A stretch of DNA of 64,000 nt from an uncultured Lachnospiraceae bacterium. Its GTDB lineage: Bacteria; Bacillota; Clostridia; Lachnospirales; Lachnospiraceae. The stretch lies in contig CAJTSD010000013.1 of assembly GCA_910578795.1 (NCBI GenBank), positions 1 to 64,000 of the forward strand, read 5' to 3'. Below the pieces are notes generated by a model. The model was not told the DNA's origin and searched no databases. It saw only the letters and a program-made list of their open reading frames with translations. Below are positions 40,559-50,165 of this stretch, piece by piece (position 1 is the stretch's first letter; each line of letters opens with the position of its first letter). The translations under genes and the position numbers were made by a program.

Positions 40559-41818
40559 TTACAAATATCTTCTTGCACACGCCGGCGTACGGTAATTTAC
40601 ACTGGAAATCTTAATACCCGTTTTCGGGCTTGACGCATGGATAACCTGTCCGTTTCCTATGTAAATTGCCACATGATTAATGTTGCCATTCTTTGCATAG
40701 AACACCAAATCCCCAGGCTGAATCTCTCCCATTGACACCTTCGTTCCCATCTGTGCCTGTGATGCGGCATGATGCGGCAACGACACATTATACTTTTTAT
40801 AGATACTCAACGTAAATCCTGAGCAGTCCGCGCCACCCGTAAGGCTTGTTCCGCCCCATACATACGGATTTCCTACAAATTGCTTTGCATACTGTACAAG
40901 GTCAACCCGCACATCAGAAACACCCTGACCATACAAAAGTTCCGTGAGCGTCACAGCCTTTTCAAGACGCTCCTCGACATCCACAAATTCCCCGGATACG
41001 TAAGCTTCCTCATCATCCAGTAAAAACTTCACCCAGCCGTTATCCATGACATCAACAACTTCAAGCTCTTCCTCCTGAGGAATCAGCGTAATCACAACAC
41101 TGTCCGTATTTGGTTCTTCCCTAACCTTCAAGGTCTGCGTATTGACAATCGCAATCATAGACGCCACTTCCTGGCCTCTGCGGATTGCCTCCGATCCCAT
41201 ATACAGGTAATCCGTATTACAATAACCCTCAACCTTTCCCGATTTAATTCGCGCCCAGCCGTTTTCAATCTCAAGAATTTCACAAGCCGCATCCTTTGGC
41301 AGCTTTCCGACAAGTTTTCCATCCTCGCCCGGCTCCTGCCTGATATTCAAATGGTTATCCACATGGGCAATACCAAGGTTTGTATAACCCCAGTGGTTTT
41401 GCGGCATCTCCTCCTCTGACGGCTCTGTGTCAGCCTGTGCCGCAGGCGCCCCTTCCTGTATGTCTTCCTGCGTTTCATTATCCAGAATCTGCGTACCGGC
41501 TGCCTCATCATATTCCGAAGTCTGCATTTCCCCGCTTTCCGGTTCTGCATCCTCAAGCTCTATTTCCCGTCCGGCTCCTGCTGCCCTTCCATTCTCTGAA
41601 GACGGTTCATAATCGTTAAAATCAATCACTTCTATACTCGAATCTTCTATTTTCAAATCTTCTATTTTCAAATCTTCTTTAGAAGTTCCCGCTTCTGTGC
41701 TCTCGTCATAGACATCCTGTTCCTTCGGATTTGCATAAGCGCCGTTTCCTAAAAGCACTACCGCAAGTCCCATGCCCGCCACTACCCCCATGTATCTGAG
41801 TCTATTTATCCTTTTCAT
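40559..41818 (-). CDS. Secreted NlpC/P60 peptidoglycan hydrolase with SH3 domains
   Basis: The 419-residue protein has a signal peptide, an acidic Glu/Ser/Thr-rich linker (about 30-145) and two bacterial SH3 domains (about 150-205 and 220-280). The C-terminal NlpC/P60 domain has catalytic Cys in GADCSGF, His in NINHVAIYIG and a downstream IHAS. NlpC/P60 enzymes cut peptide stems of peptidoglycan, typically D-gamma-Glu-diaminopimelate bonds. The SH3 domains probably bind the wall. It is monocistronic with its own promoter and works outside the cell. Confidence 0.92.
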   Translation of the reverse strand: MKRINRLRYMGVVAGMGLAVVLLGNGAYANPKEQDVYDESTEAGTSKEDLKIEDLKIEDSSIEVIDFNDYEPSSENGRAAGAGREIELEDAEPESGEMQTSEYDEAAGTQILDNETQEDIQEGAPAAQADTEPSEEEMPQNHWGYTNLGIAHVDNHLNIRQEPGEDGKLVGKLPKDAACEILEIENGWARIKSGKVEGYCNTDYLYMGSEAIRRGQEVASMIAIVNTQTLKVREEPNTDSVVITLIPQEEELEVVDVMDNGWVKFLLDDEEAYVSGEFVDVEERLEKAVTLTELLYGQGVSDVRVDLVQYAKQFVGNPYVWGGTSLTGGADCSGFTLSIYKKYNVSLPHHAASQAQMGTKVSMGEIQPGDLVFYAKNGNINHVAIYIGNGQVIHASSPKTGIKISSVNYRTPACARRYL

Positions 41819-41870
41819 AAAATAATAATTCCTTTTATTACAAACTTGTTACATTTTTGTTACAACCACA

Positions 41871-41900
41871 ATCTTATCATTATGCCCCCAATCCTGTCAA
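41871..41900 (-). promoter_or_regulatory. Promoter of the NlpC/P60 gene
   Basis: On the minus strand TTGACA (41900-41895) and TAAGAT (41876-41871) are 18 bp apart, about 55 bp from the ATG and just after ribF ends. Confidence 0.65.
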
Positions 41901-41933
41901 CACAAACAATCTAAAATTTTTATGAACAAGTAT

Positions 41934-42881
41934 TTAAATCCCATGATATTTTCTGCCTGCCGCAATATCCTCCTGCATCTGCGCCTTGAGCTCCTCCACG
42001 CTTCCAAAACGCATTTCAGGTCTTTTATGCTCCAGCAAATACACCTCTATATTTTCACCATACACATCTGCATTAAAATTATATAGGTATGTTTCCACAC
42101 CCATTTGATTAACATTGTTTACCGTAGGCTTCGTGCCGATATTTGTAATCGAAGGAATCTGCACGCCATCATAAGACCTGTTGCCGCTTCTGCTATGCAG
42201 ATATACATAAGAGTAGTACACACCCTTTGGCGGCAGCAGCTTTTCCTGCGGCGGCAAAAGATTCACTGTCGGCATTCCGAGCGTTCTCCCGAACCTGTTC
42301 CCATGCACAATCTCTCCGCCTACATAATACGGTGTGCCAAGCAGCTTTGCCACAAGTCCCATATTCCCTTCTCTTACCGCCTCACGCACATAAGTAGAGC
42401 TCACTACCCTTTGTCCATAAAGCACTTTATCAATAATAATTACCTTGTAACCGTTTTCTTTTGCTTTCTTTCGCAAAAGCGCACTGTCACCCGCACCACG
42501 TTTTCCGTATGACACATCATCGCCTGCCACCACGCATCCTGCATTCATCATGCCGACCAGCACATCATGAATAAACAGTTCCGGCTCCATATCGGCAATC
42601 TCCTGAAAAAACGGAAACTCAATCAGATAATCCACTCCTGACTGTTCAAAAATCCTGCGCTTTTCCGCCACAGTCGATAAATCCCGAACTGGCTCACTGC
42701 TAAAAAATGCCGCGGGTGACGGCACAAAAGTAAAGACAGCTGATAAAAGACCTTGATCCTTTTGTTCTCTAAGCTGTCTTAAAAGCTTCTGATGCCCCAA
42801 ATGAAAACCGTCAAATTTTCCAATTGCGACAGCAGTCGGCTCTTCTATATGAAATTTTGTCGTATTTTCTATAATTCTCAT
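41934..42881 (-). CDS. ribF: Bifunctional riboflavin kinase/FAD synthetase
   Basis: The 315-residue enzyme has an N-terminal FAD synthetase nucleotidyltransferase (AIGKFDGFHLGHQKLL with the HxGH motif, later SSTYVREAV) and a C-terminal riboflavin kinase domain (GNRFGRTLGMPTVNL). It converts riboflavin to FMN and FAD. Length is typical (about 310). It is the last gene of the rimP-nusA operon, 30 bp after truB, a common arrangement. No FMN riboswitch is visible. Confidence 0.95.
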   Translation of the reverse strand: MRIIENTTKFHIEEPTAVAIGKFDGFHLGHQKLLRQLREQKDQGLLSAVFTFVPSPAAFFSSEPVRDLSTVAEKRRIFEQSGVDYLIEFPFFQEIADMEPELFIHDVLVGMMNAGCVVAGDDVSYGKRGAGDSALLRKKAKENGYKVIIIDKVLYGQRVVSSTYVREAVREGNMGLVAKLLGTPYYVGGEIVHGNRFGRTLGMPTVNLLPPQEKLLPPKGVYYSYVYLHSRSGNRSYDGVQIPSITNIGTKPTVNNVNQMGVETYLYNFNADVYGENIEVYLLEHKRPEMRFGSVEELKAQMQEDIAAGRKYHGI

Positions 42882-42911
42882 GCCAAACCCGCCTGATCCC
42901 CTTATCCCAAT

Positions 42912-43814
42912 CTACAAAAACATTTTATAAGGTTTAAAACCATTTTCCTTTTTTACAAAAGTATAGATTGCTTTAAATTCCCGTTTTCCATTATAAACGC
43001 GAAGCATATCTTTGTCATTAAATAATTTTTTATGCTCCAAATCAAGCTGTCCAAAATATAGCTTATTTCCGTTCAAAAGTGCACTCTCAGCTTCTGGCTT
43101 CACAACCGCACCCTCATAATCCATAAAAATACTATCCGGCGCTATGACATATTTTTCACAATCACCCGACTCCATAAGCTGCTCCACTTGGGAAAGCGTT
43201 ATGGCATCCTCTATTTTAAAATTGCCAACCCTTGTGCGCTTTAACGACTCCATCGCTGCCCCGCAGCCAAGCTGCTCTCCAATATCCGCACACAATGTCC
43301 GGATATAAGTACCCTTGGAGCATTCGACCACAAAGCGCACGCAGGGAATGGAAACCTCAAGAATCCAAATCTGAGGAATCTCTACATGACGCGGCTGCCT
43401 GGCAATCTCCTTGCCCTGTCTTGCAAGCTCATATAGCTTTTTGCCATTTACCTTTAACGCAGAATACATCGGCGGAGTCTGCTCATATCCTCCCACAAAA
43501 CTCATAATGGCAGATGTGACTGTGGCTTCATCCACTGTCACATCCTTTTGAAACAACACCTTTCCGCTCATATCCTGTGTATCTGTCATGATGCCAAGCC
43601 GCATACAAGCCTCATATTCCTTACTTTTATCCGTCATCATATCACAGAGCTTTGTGGCACTTCCAAAGCACACCGGAAGCACACCCACCGCATCCGGATC
43701 AAGTGTCCCTGTATGCCCGATTTTTCGCTGCTTCACAATCCCCCGAAGCTTCGCTACAACATCATGTGAAGTAAAACCGGCTTCCTTATAGATATTCATA
43801 ATACCGTTAATCAT
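42912..43814 (-). CDS. truB: tRNA pseudouridine-55 synthase
   Basis: The 300-residue enzyme makes pseudouridine 55 in the T loop of tRNAs. The catalytic aspartate is D39 in HTGTLDPDAVGVLP. The motifs KVNGKKLYELAR and CSKGTYIRTLCADIG fit the TruB family. It lies in the nusA operon, but the 150-bp gap upstream is filled by a structured repeat instead of the usual short spacer. Confidence 0.96.
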   Translation of the reverse strand: MINGIMNIYKEAGFTSHDVVAKLRGIVKQRKIGHTGTLDPDAVGVLPVCFGSATKLCDMMTDKSKEYEACMRLGIMTDTQDMSGKVLFQKDVTVDEATVTSAIMSFVGGYEQTPPMYSALKVNGKKLYELARQGKEIARQPRHVEIPQIWILEVSIPCVRFVVECSKGTYIRTLCADIGEQLGCGAAMESLKRTRVGNFKIEDAITLSQVEQLMESGDCEKYVIAPDSIFMDYEGAVVKPEAESALLNGNKLYFGQLDLEHKKLFNDKDMLRVYNGKREFKAIYTFVKKENGFKPYKMFL

Positions 43815-43831
43815 AATTCCTCATGTTCTTT

Positions 43832-43964
43832 GTAACAGTTCAGCCTTCGGCTTCCTGTTACAAGCATCAAGCCATGCAAAACCACTTCGTGGTGGCTTGA
43901 TGCATCTCAACCTTAACACTGTTTCACGGACTTTGCAGCAAGTGCAAAGTCCTGGGCTGAACTG
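43832..43964. repeat. Structured repeat family 1, copy B, between nrnA and truB
   Basis: This element fills the gap between nrnA and truB and abuts the nrnA stop codon. It has a hairpin GTAACAG/CTGTTAC (43832-43861) with inner AGCC-TTC-GGCT, and a stem of 11 bp GCATCAAGCCA/TGGCTTGATGC (43864-43903) with TGCAAAA and CCAC-TTC-GTGG. A third hairpin GACTTTGCA/TGCAAAGTC (43929-43951) follows, then CTGGGCTGAAC. Perfect 10-bp inverted ends are CAGTTCAGCC (43836-43845) and GGCTGAACTG (43955-43964). Layout matches copy A at 15826-15976 with compensatory changes. Confidence 0.75.
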
Positions 43965-44924
43965 CTACTGTTCTTTCATCTGACGCACAATCTGCCTTGA
44001 AATATTATTGATTACATCATAAAAATTACCGTTCATGCTGCATCCCGCTGCCCTCACATGACCGCCGCCGCCAAAATACGACGCAATCCTGCTGACATCG
44101 ATATACTTGCAGGAGCGAAGACTCACCTTGTATTCCAAATTACCCGTTTCATACATAAAAATTGCACACTCCACGCCCTTAATAATACGCAGATGATTTA
44201 CAATCCCCTCCAAATCCTTCGGCTGGGCATTATAAAAATCCAGTATCTTCCGATTAATTGCACTCACAATACATTTTCCATCCATAAAGACGATACTCTC
44301 CAACAGCGCCCTTCCCAAAAGCTGGTTTTGAACATATGTTTTCTCATAAAATGTTTCATCTATGATAGCCGGAAAGTCAAAGCCATATTCAATCAGCTCT
44401 GCCGCTATTCTTAACGTTTTGGGCGAAGTATTGGAGTATTTGAAAATCCCTGTGTCATGAATGATTCCTATGTAGACAGCCTTTGCAATCTCCTCATCCA
44501 AATAGCTTTTATCAAACAGATCATAAACCAGCTCCGCCGTAGAGCTAAGACCTGGCACAACATAATTTACATTGCCGCATCCTCCTACATTGCTTACATG
44601 GTGATCTATATTGATTCGCTTTTTCGCACCTTCAAAAAGCGGCTGCGCCTCTCCAAGTCTTGACTGCTCGCAGTCAAGTGCGATAAACACATCCGGCACG
44701 GCTGCCTGAAAATCGCTGTCAATACACTCAAAATCCTGAATACATTGAAATACCTCGGAGGGCTTTTCTAAACAGAGCGTAATCTCCACGCCTGGAAGCG
44801 CCTTTTTTAAGTAAAGATACATTGCCATACAAGAACCCACGCAGTCGCCGTCAGGTCTGACATGCCCTGAAATAACAATGCTCTTTGCATCCCTACATTC
44901 TTCTAACAGATTTATCTTTTCCAC
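43965..44924 (-). CDS. nrnA: DHH-family nanoRNase/pAp phosphatase
   Basis: The 319-residue protein has the DHH domain (SGHVRPDGDCVGS with D25 and D27, ALDCEQ, IDHHVSN) and a C-terminal DHHA1 domain (GGGGHVRAAGCSM). NrnA degrades very short RNAs and dephosphorylates 3'-phosphoadenosine 5'-phosphate. The position after rbfA and before truB is standard for Firmicutes. All metal-binding motifs are intact. Confidence 0.92.
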   Translation of the reverse strand: MEKINLLEECRDAKSIVISGHVRPDGDCVGSCMAMYLYLKKALPGVEITLCLEKPSEVFQCIQDFECIDSDFQAAVPDVFIALDCEQSRLGEAQPLFEGAKKRINIDHHVSNVGGCGNVNYVVPGLSSTAELVYDLFDKSYLDEEIAKAVYIGIIHDTGIFKYSNTSPKTLRIAAELIEYGFDFPAIIDETFYEKTYVQNQLLGRALLESIVFMDGKCIVSAINRKILDFYNAQPKDLEGIVNHLRIIKGVECAIFMYETGNLEYKVSLRSCKYIDVSRIASYFGGGGHVRAAGCSMNGNFYDVINNISRQIVRQMKEQ

Positions 44925-44983
44925 AACGATCCCTCATTTCTGCATAAATTGCAAATTATACCTACCCTTATAAAAGATTCATT

Positions 44984-45370
44984 TTAATCCTCATTCGTTT
45001 CCACGTGTTTTGCGTCATCCTCCCGATTAATATCATCAATCTTTTTTGTCATTGACACTCCATACGCGATTGACTGGTCTAATATGAATTTAATCTCCGG
45101 TGTATTTCTCATATTGATCTTCTTTGCAAGAAGATTTCTGATATACCCCTCAGCGCTCTTTAATCCTGCAAGCGTGTCTTTCTGCGACTCCTCGTCTCCA
45201 AGCACGCTGATCCACGCCTTACAGGTTTTTAAATCGGGCGCCACCTCCACAGTAACGACAGAAGTCATCGGATGAATCCGCGGATCCTTAATCTCACTCC
45301 GGATAATCTCCGCAAGAACGCGATGCACTTCCCCGTTTACACGTGTATTTTTCACGCTGTTTTTTCTCAT
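44984..45370 (-). CDS. rbfA: Ribosome-binding factor A
   Basis: The 128-residue KH-fold protein matures the 30S subunit (16S rRNA 5' end). The sequence starts RKNSVKNTRVNGEVHRVLAEIIRSEIKDPRI and holds the typical VTVEVAPDLKTCKAWISVLG. Its ATG overlaps the infB stop codon (TAATG), so it is coupled to IF-2 translation. Confidence 0.96.
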   Translation of the reverse strand: MRKNSVKNTRVNGEVHRVLAEIIRSEIKDPRIHPMTSVVTVEVAPDLKTCKAWISVLGDEESQKDTLAGLKSAEGYIRNLLAKKINMRNTPEIKFILDQSIAYGVSMTKKIDDINREDDAKHVETNED

Positions 45371-48234
45371 TAACGCGGTACCTCCACCATAATATAGGCC
45401 TCTACAATATCAAATTCCTGCATACTGTCAAAACCTTCAAATACAAGACCACACTCAAAGCCTGAACGAACCTCCTTGACATCATCCTTAAAACGTTTCA
45501 GTGATGCAAGCTCGCCCTCATAAATCTGCTCACCTTCACGGCTGATTCGGATCTTACAACCTCTTTGGAAAATACCGTCAAGCACATACGAGCCTGCGAT
45601 ATTTCCGACTGCCGACGCCTTGAAAATCTGCCGTACTTCCGCGTGACCGATTACCTTCTCCTCAAAGACAGGATCCAGCATACCCTTCATAGCTGCCTCA
45701 ATGTCCTCAATTGCCTGATAAATAACCTTGTAAAGTCTTACATCCACGCCCTCACGTTCGGACGTAGCCTTCGCCTGCGCGTCAGGACGGACATTAAATC
45801 CAATGATAATCGCATTGGATGCTGACGCCAAAATGACATCCGATTCGTTAATCGCACCAACGCCGCCGTGAATGCATTTTACAACAACCTCTTCATTGGA
45901 AAGCTTCACAAGACTCTGTTTTACTGCCTCCACACTGCCCTGTACATCCGCCTTAATAATCAGATTCAGCTCCTTTAAATTACCTGCCTGTATCTGTGAG
46001 AACAAATCGTCAAGCGACATCTTCGCCTTCGTGTCCTCCAAAAGCTTCTCTTTATTCTGTGCGACAAAGGTTTCTGCGTAATATTTCGCCTCTTTGTCAT
46101 TCTCGTGTGCGATAAAGATTTCTCCCGCATTCGGCACATCACCAAGTCCCAAAATCTCAACAGGCGTTGAAGGACCTGCTTCCTTTACCCGTCTGCCCTT
46201 GTCGTCAACCATCGCACGCACCTTGCCGCTTGCAGCGCCCGCCGACACAAAATCACCAACCTTCAATGTACCCTTCTGTACAAGAATCGTGGCAACAGGA
46301 CCACGCCCCTTGTCAAGCTCTGCCTCAATGACAAGACCTCTTGCGCGCCGTTTCGGATTTGCCTTCAGCTCTAGCACTTCCGCTGTCAAAAGAATCATTT
46401 CAAGAAGCTGTTCAATACCTTCTCCGCTTTTTGCCGAAACAGGCACAAATACCGTGCTGCCGCCCCAATCCTCGGCAATCAGCTCATATTCCGTAAGCTC
46501 CTGCTTTACACGCTCGATGTTGGCTCCGGGTTTATCAATCTTGTTTACGGCAACGATAATCTCAATTCCTGCCGCCTTGGCATGATTGATCGCCTCCACC
46601 GTCTGCGGCATCACGCCATCGTCTGCCGCTACGACAAGGATTGCAATATCCGTGGAATTCGCACCACGCATACGCATCGCGGTAAATGCCTCATGACCGG
46701 GCGTATCAAGGAAAGTAATCTTTTGATCGTTGATGTTGACCGTATACGCACCGATATGCTGCGTAATCCCGCCAGCCTCCTTGTCAATTACATTTGTCTT
46801 TCTGATTGCGTCAAGAAGCGAAGTCTTTCCGTGGTCTACATGACCCATAACGCAAATAACGGGCGGTCTTGGAACCATGGATGCCGGATCTTCTTCATCC
46901 TCCTTTAAAAGCTCCTCAATCACATCAACTTTTACTTCCTGCTCACAGAGAATATCATATTCCATCGCAATATTTTCTGCTGTTTCATAAGGAATCTCCT
47001 GGTTGACCGTAACAATCTGTCCCTGTAAAAAGAGCTTCTTTACAATAGCGGACGGCTGTATTTTCATTTTATCCGCAAGTTCTTTGATCGTAATGGTTTC
47101 AGGAAGTGTAATAACCTTGATTTGCTCCTCAACCTTATCGACAGGTTTTTTCTCCGGTTTAATAAATTTGCCGGGCTTGTTTTTACCCTTTCCACTCTTA
47201 ACCGCATCATCATCTTCCTCATACATGAAATCTTTGCGGTTTCTCTTATCCTTCTCTTGACTAATACGGCGTTTTTCCTCGTCCCTATGCTTTTCTGCAT
47301 CCTTTACAGGGCTCTCAGGCACAAATCCGCCATTTTTTCCGGATCCTTTTCCAGAAAAACCGCTCCGATTATCACGCCCACGATCATTATCACGCCCGCC
47401 GTTAAAACCCTGTCCTGGTCTGCCTTTAAAACCCTGTCCGTCGCGGCGCTGGCTGTTTCTGTTGTCTCCTCTGTTATTATCCCTGTTACCGTCCCGATTA
47501 TTCTCTCTTTGTCCGTCACGGCGCTGACCGTTTCTGTTATCACTTCGATTATTCTCTCGATTGTTGTCCCGGTTATTCTCTCTTTGCCCATCGCGGCGCT
47601 GGCTGTTTCTATTGTCCCCTCTGTCTCCTCGATTATCAGTCCGGTTGTCTCCCCTGTTCTCAGCTTTACCCTCTGTCCTGTTTTCCGTCACTGCCACAGC
47701 AGGCTTTACAGGCTCCAAACGCTCCTTCACCTCAGGCGCAGGCTTTGGAGTCTCCTGCACAGGTGTGGGTGCAGGCTTTACAGGCTCTGCAACAGGCTTT
47801 GGAGCCTCCTGCACAGGTATGGGCGCAGGCTTTGCCGGATTTGCGGGCTTCGGTGCTTGTGCAGGCTCCGCTTTCTTCTCAGCAGGATGCACAGGTTTTC
47901 TCGGAATCTGCACCCCCTTCATTCTGGAATTATCAGGATTGCTCACAAAGATAATACTCTTCTTCTTTTTAACGGGTGCAGGCTTCGCCGGATCTGCCGC
48001 CTTTGCCTGTGCAGCTTTTTCAGGCGCTGCGGACTTCGTTGCCTCCGCAGGCTTCGGTGCCTGTGCCGCCTTTTCAGGCGTTTTCATAGTCTTTCTTACT
48101 TCTTCTATTTGCTCATCCTCCAACACACTCATGTGACTTTTTACCTCAATACCTCTACTTTTTAATACGGTCAGGATTTCAGCGCTCTTTACGCCAAGTT
48201 CCTTCGCAAGATCATATACTTTCATTTTTGCCAT
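45370..48234 (-). CDS. infB: Translation initiation factor IF-2
   Basis: The 954-residue GTPase brings initiator tRNA to the 30S subunit. It has an N-terminal IF-2 helix domain (about 1-50), a long Lys/Pro/Ala-rich linker (about 50-180) and an Asn/Arg/Asp-rich section with 25-residue tandem repeats (207-267). The second N domain (about 375-445) and the G domain follow (G1 GHVDHGKT at 464-471, then [15 protein letters not shown]), and then domains II-IV. Linkers of this type vary in length among bacteria. It is in the centre of the rimP-ribF operon. Confidence 0.98.
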   Translation of the reverse strand: MAKMKVYDLAKELGVKSAEILTVLKSRGIEVKSHMSVLEDEQIEEVRKTMKTPEKAAQAPKPAEATKSAAPEKAAQAKAADPAKPAPVKKKKSIIFVSNPDNSRMKGVQIPRKPVHPAEKKAEPAQAPKPANPAKPAPIPVQEAPKPVAEPVKPAPTPVQETPKPAPEVKERLEPVKPAVAVTENRTEGKAENRGDNRTDNRGDRGDNRNSQRRDGQRENNRDNNRENNRSDNRNGQRRDGQRENNRDGNRDNNRGDNRNSQRRDGQGFKGRPGQGFNGGRDNDRGRDNRSGFSGKGSGKNGGFVPESPVKDAEKHRDEEKRRISQEKDKRNRKDFMYEEDDDAVKSGKGKNKPGKFIKPEKKPVDKVEEQIKVITLPETITIKELADKMKIQPSAIVKKLFLQGQIVTVNQEIPYETAENIAMEYDILCEQEVKVDVIEELLKEDEEDPASMVPRPPVICVMGHVDHGKTSLLDAIRKTNVIDKEAGGITQHIGAYTVNINDQKITFLDTPGHEAFTAMRMRGANSTDIAILVVAADDGVMPQTVEAINHAKAAGIEIIVAVNKIDKPGANIERVKQELTEYELIAEDWGGSTVFVPVSAKSGEGIEQLLEMILLTAEVLELKANPKRRARGLVIEAELDKGRGPVATILVQKGTLKVGDFVSAGAASGKVRAMVDDKGRRVKEAGPSTPVEILGLGDVPNAGEIFIAHENDKEAKYYAETFVAQNKEKLLEDTKAKMSLDDLFSQIQAGNLKELNLIIKADVQGSVEAVKQSLVKLSNEEVVVKCIHGGVGAINESDVILASASNAIIIGFNVRPDAQAKATSEREGVDVRLYKVIYQAIEDIEAAMKGMLDPVFEEKVIGHAEVRQIFKASAVGNIAGSYVLDGIFQRGCKIRISREGEQIYEGELASLKRFKDDVKEVRSGFECGLVFEGFDSMQEFDIVEAYIMVEVPR
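47434..47616 (-). repeat. 75-bp in-frame tandem repeat within infB
   Basis: Codons 207-231 and 232-256 encode near-identical 25-residue units ([19 protein letters not shown] and [19 protein letters not shown] plus a short end), followed by a partial third unit (257-267). The section is very rich in Arg and Asn. Confidence 0.85.
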
Positions 48235-48274
48235 ATTTTCTCATACCCTTTCCAAATGCGAATTCGTAATGTTA

Positions 48275-48604
48275 TCAATCTGCCGCAGAATCAATTTCTT
48301 TTCCAGCCTGCTCCAGCTTTTTTGATATTGCTCTCGCAAACTGTTCGTCCGTAATCGCGAGTGAGGCGCGTATCGCCTTTCCAATCGCATGTCCGAGTTC
48401 CTCTTTCGTTCCAAAAAAACATTTTGGCACCTTATAAAACCCACACATGTTGGAAAATAATTTCTTTGTATTATCCGAAGCGTCCTCGGACACAATAACG
48501 AGCTGCGCCTGACCGCTCTTTACGCTCTTTTCCGTGGAAAATTCCCCGCTTGCCACTTTACCTGCCTTCATTGCCATCCCCAGCATTGCGTACACTTTTT
48601 TCAA
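48275..48604 (-). CDS. ylxQ: L7Ae-family RNA-binding protein YlxQ
   Basis: The 109-residue protein fits the L7Ae/L30e family (KKVYAMLGMAMKAGKVASGE, with later LVIVSEDASDNT). Such proteins bind kink-turn RNA. The start is a TTG (48604-48602) placed 10 nt after AAAGGAG; it overlaps the upstream rnpM frame by 47 nt. No ATG fits the expected N-terminus. It is located between rnpM and infB as in Bacillus. Confidence 0.88.
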   Translation of the reverse strand: MKKVYAMLGMAMKAGKVASGEFSTEKSVKSGQAQLVIVSEDASDNTKKLFSNMCGFYKVPKCFFGTKEELGHAIGKAIRASLAITDEQFARAISKKLEQAGKEIDSAAD

Positions 48605-48863
48605 TTATCTCGATCTCCTTTGTCAGACTGTCATAGATTTCATCGCCTATCTTCATTTTAAATGACCGCTCAAGTCCCTTCGACCTTTTTGCCTGCTTCA
48701 GGCACTCTGCATTCGGACATATGTAAGCGCCTCTGCCGTTCTTTCTTCCTGTCGCATCAAGAATAATGTCTTCCTCCTGCGTACGGAGAATGCGCAGCAG
48801 CTCCTTTTTGCTTTTCATCTCACCACAGCCTATGCATTGTCTCATTGGAATTTTTTTTGCCAT
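48558..48863 (-). CDS. rnpM: RnpM/YlxR, RNase P modulator
   Basis: The 101-residue protein is a DUF448/YlxR member: PMRQCIGCGEMKSKKELLRI, then GRKNGRGAYIC with conserved Cys and Arg/Gly residues. YlxR was shown to bind and modulate the RNA of RNase P in Bacillus. The ATG follows immediately after the nusA stop codon (TAA-ATG), so it is coupled to nusA translation. Confidence 0.92.
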   Translation of the reverse strand: MAKKIPMRQCIGCGEMKSKKELLRILRTQEEDIILDATGRKNGRGAYICPNAECLKQAKRSKGLERSFKMKIGDEIYDSLTKEIEIIEKSVRNAGDGNEGR

Positions 48864-50081
48864 TTATTCGAAAATCTCCTCTTCCTCTATATTTCCGGAT
48901 TCTGCTGCATCAGTTTCCCCTTCCTCATACTCTGCCCCATAATCGGACTCGTCGTATTCCCCTTCCTCATACTCTTCCTCATAGTAAACATCTCCGTCCT
49001 CGTCATACATATAGTCCTCATAGCGGAAGCCCTCTGCATCCTTTGCCTGCGTTTCCGACTTAATATCAATCTTATATCCCGTAAGCCTTGCCGCCAGCCT
49101 TGCGTTTTGTCCTTCCTTACCGATTGCAAGCGAAAGCTGATAATCTGGTACGACAACCTTTGCAGTCTTTTCATCGGGATCCGCAAACACGGCAACAATC
49201 TTTGCAGGAGAGAGCGCATTTTGGATAAAGTTTCCGGGGTTGTCATCCCAATTCACAATATCAATTTTTTCACCGCGCAGCTCCTCAACAATCGCATTTA
49301 CTCTTGCGCCATTCATACCAACACACGCTCCGACTGCATCCACATTCGGATTATTTGTTTTTACCGCAAGCTTCGTACGGCTTCCCGCTTCCCGGGCAAT
49401 GCTCATAATTTCAACCGTACCGTCCTTAATCTCCGTAACCTCCGCCTCAAAAAGCCTCTTTACAAGCTCCGGATGCGTACGGCTAACCATAATTCTCGGT
49501 CCCTTAGGAGTATTTTTCACTTCAAGGATATACACTTTAATGCGCTCCGTAGGCTTAAACTCTTCACCCTTTACCTGCTCCGCCTCATTTAAGATGGCAT
49601 CTGCCTTTCCTAAATTGATGCTGATGTTTCTTCCTGTATAACGCTGCACAATTCCCGTAACCACGTCCTTTTCCTTCTCAAAAAACTGATTGTAAACGAC
49701 GCTTCGTTCCTCCTCACGGATTTTCTGGAGAATAACATTTTTTGCATTCTGCGTGGCAATCCGTCCGAATTCCTTTGACTTAATCTCCACATTTATGGTA
49801 TCCCCAATCACCGCATTCTTGGAAATATTGATTGCATCGTCAATACAAATCTGTGTGACATCATCCTCCACCTCGTCATGCGTTGCCACAATCTCTTTCG
49901 TGGCATACACAAGAAAATCGCAGGTTTCTCTGTCAATCTGAACCGTGATGTTGTCAGCCTTTCCGAAATGGTTTTTGCAGGCTGTCAAAAGCGAATTTTC
50001 AATTGCTTCAAAAAGTGTTTCTTTGCTGATTTCCTTCTCCTTTTCGAGAATGTTTAGTGCTTCCATTAATTCCTTGTTCAT
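48864..50081 (-). CDS. nusA: Transcription termination/antitermination factor NusA
   Basis: The 405-residue protein has an N-terminal RNA polymerase-binding domain (about 1-130), an S1 domain (GIVQRYTGRNISINLGKADAIL), and two KH domains with GMNGARVNAIVEEL and GKEGQNARLAARLTGYKI. It ends in a highly acidic Tyr/Glu-rich tail (about 350-405), rather than the AR domains of E. coli NusA. NusA slows elongation and helps folding, pausing and termination. It is the second gene of the operon. Confidence 0.97.
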   Translation of the reverse strand: MNKELMEALNILEKEKEISKETLFEAIENSLLTACKNHFGKADNITVQIDRETCDFLVYATKEIVATHDEVEDDVTQICIDDAINISKNAVIGDTINVEIKSKEFGRIATQNAKNVILQKIREEERSVVYNQFFEKEKDVVTGIVQRYTGRNISINLGKADAILNEAEQVKGEEFKPTERIKVYILEVKNTPKGPRIMVSRTHPELVKRLFEAEVTEIKDGTVEIMSIAREAGSRTKLAVKTNNPNVDAVGACVGMNGARVNAIVEELRGEKIDIVNWDDNPGNFIQNALSPAKIVAVFADPDEKTAKVVVPDYQLSLAIGKEGQNARLAARLTGYKIDIKSETQAKDAEGFRYEDYMYDEDGDVYYEEEYEEGEYDESDYGAEYEEGETDAAESGNIEEEEIFE

Positions 50082-50165
50082 TTTTCCTTTACCCTCCTAT
50101 CATTTAATCGAAAGTTTCTGTTTTCGTATCTTGATAAATGCAGCTGTCCGATGCGTCCTACCGGA

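Noticed and set aside
41882..41933. FMN riboswitch or other control element linked to ribF
   Set aside because: The sequence around ribF contains none of the conserved FMN-riboswitch pieces, and ribF is 30 bp after truB, inside the operon.
47434..47616. CRISPR-like repeated DNA
   Set aside because: The repeats are contiguous 75-bp units in the infB reading frame without unique spacers.
47122..48165. Long open frame on the plus strand (347 codons) opposite infB
   Set aside because: It is the complement of the repetitive Lys/Pro/Arg-rich infB linker, which lacks stop codons on the other strand by composition. It has no ribosome binding site.
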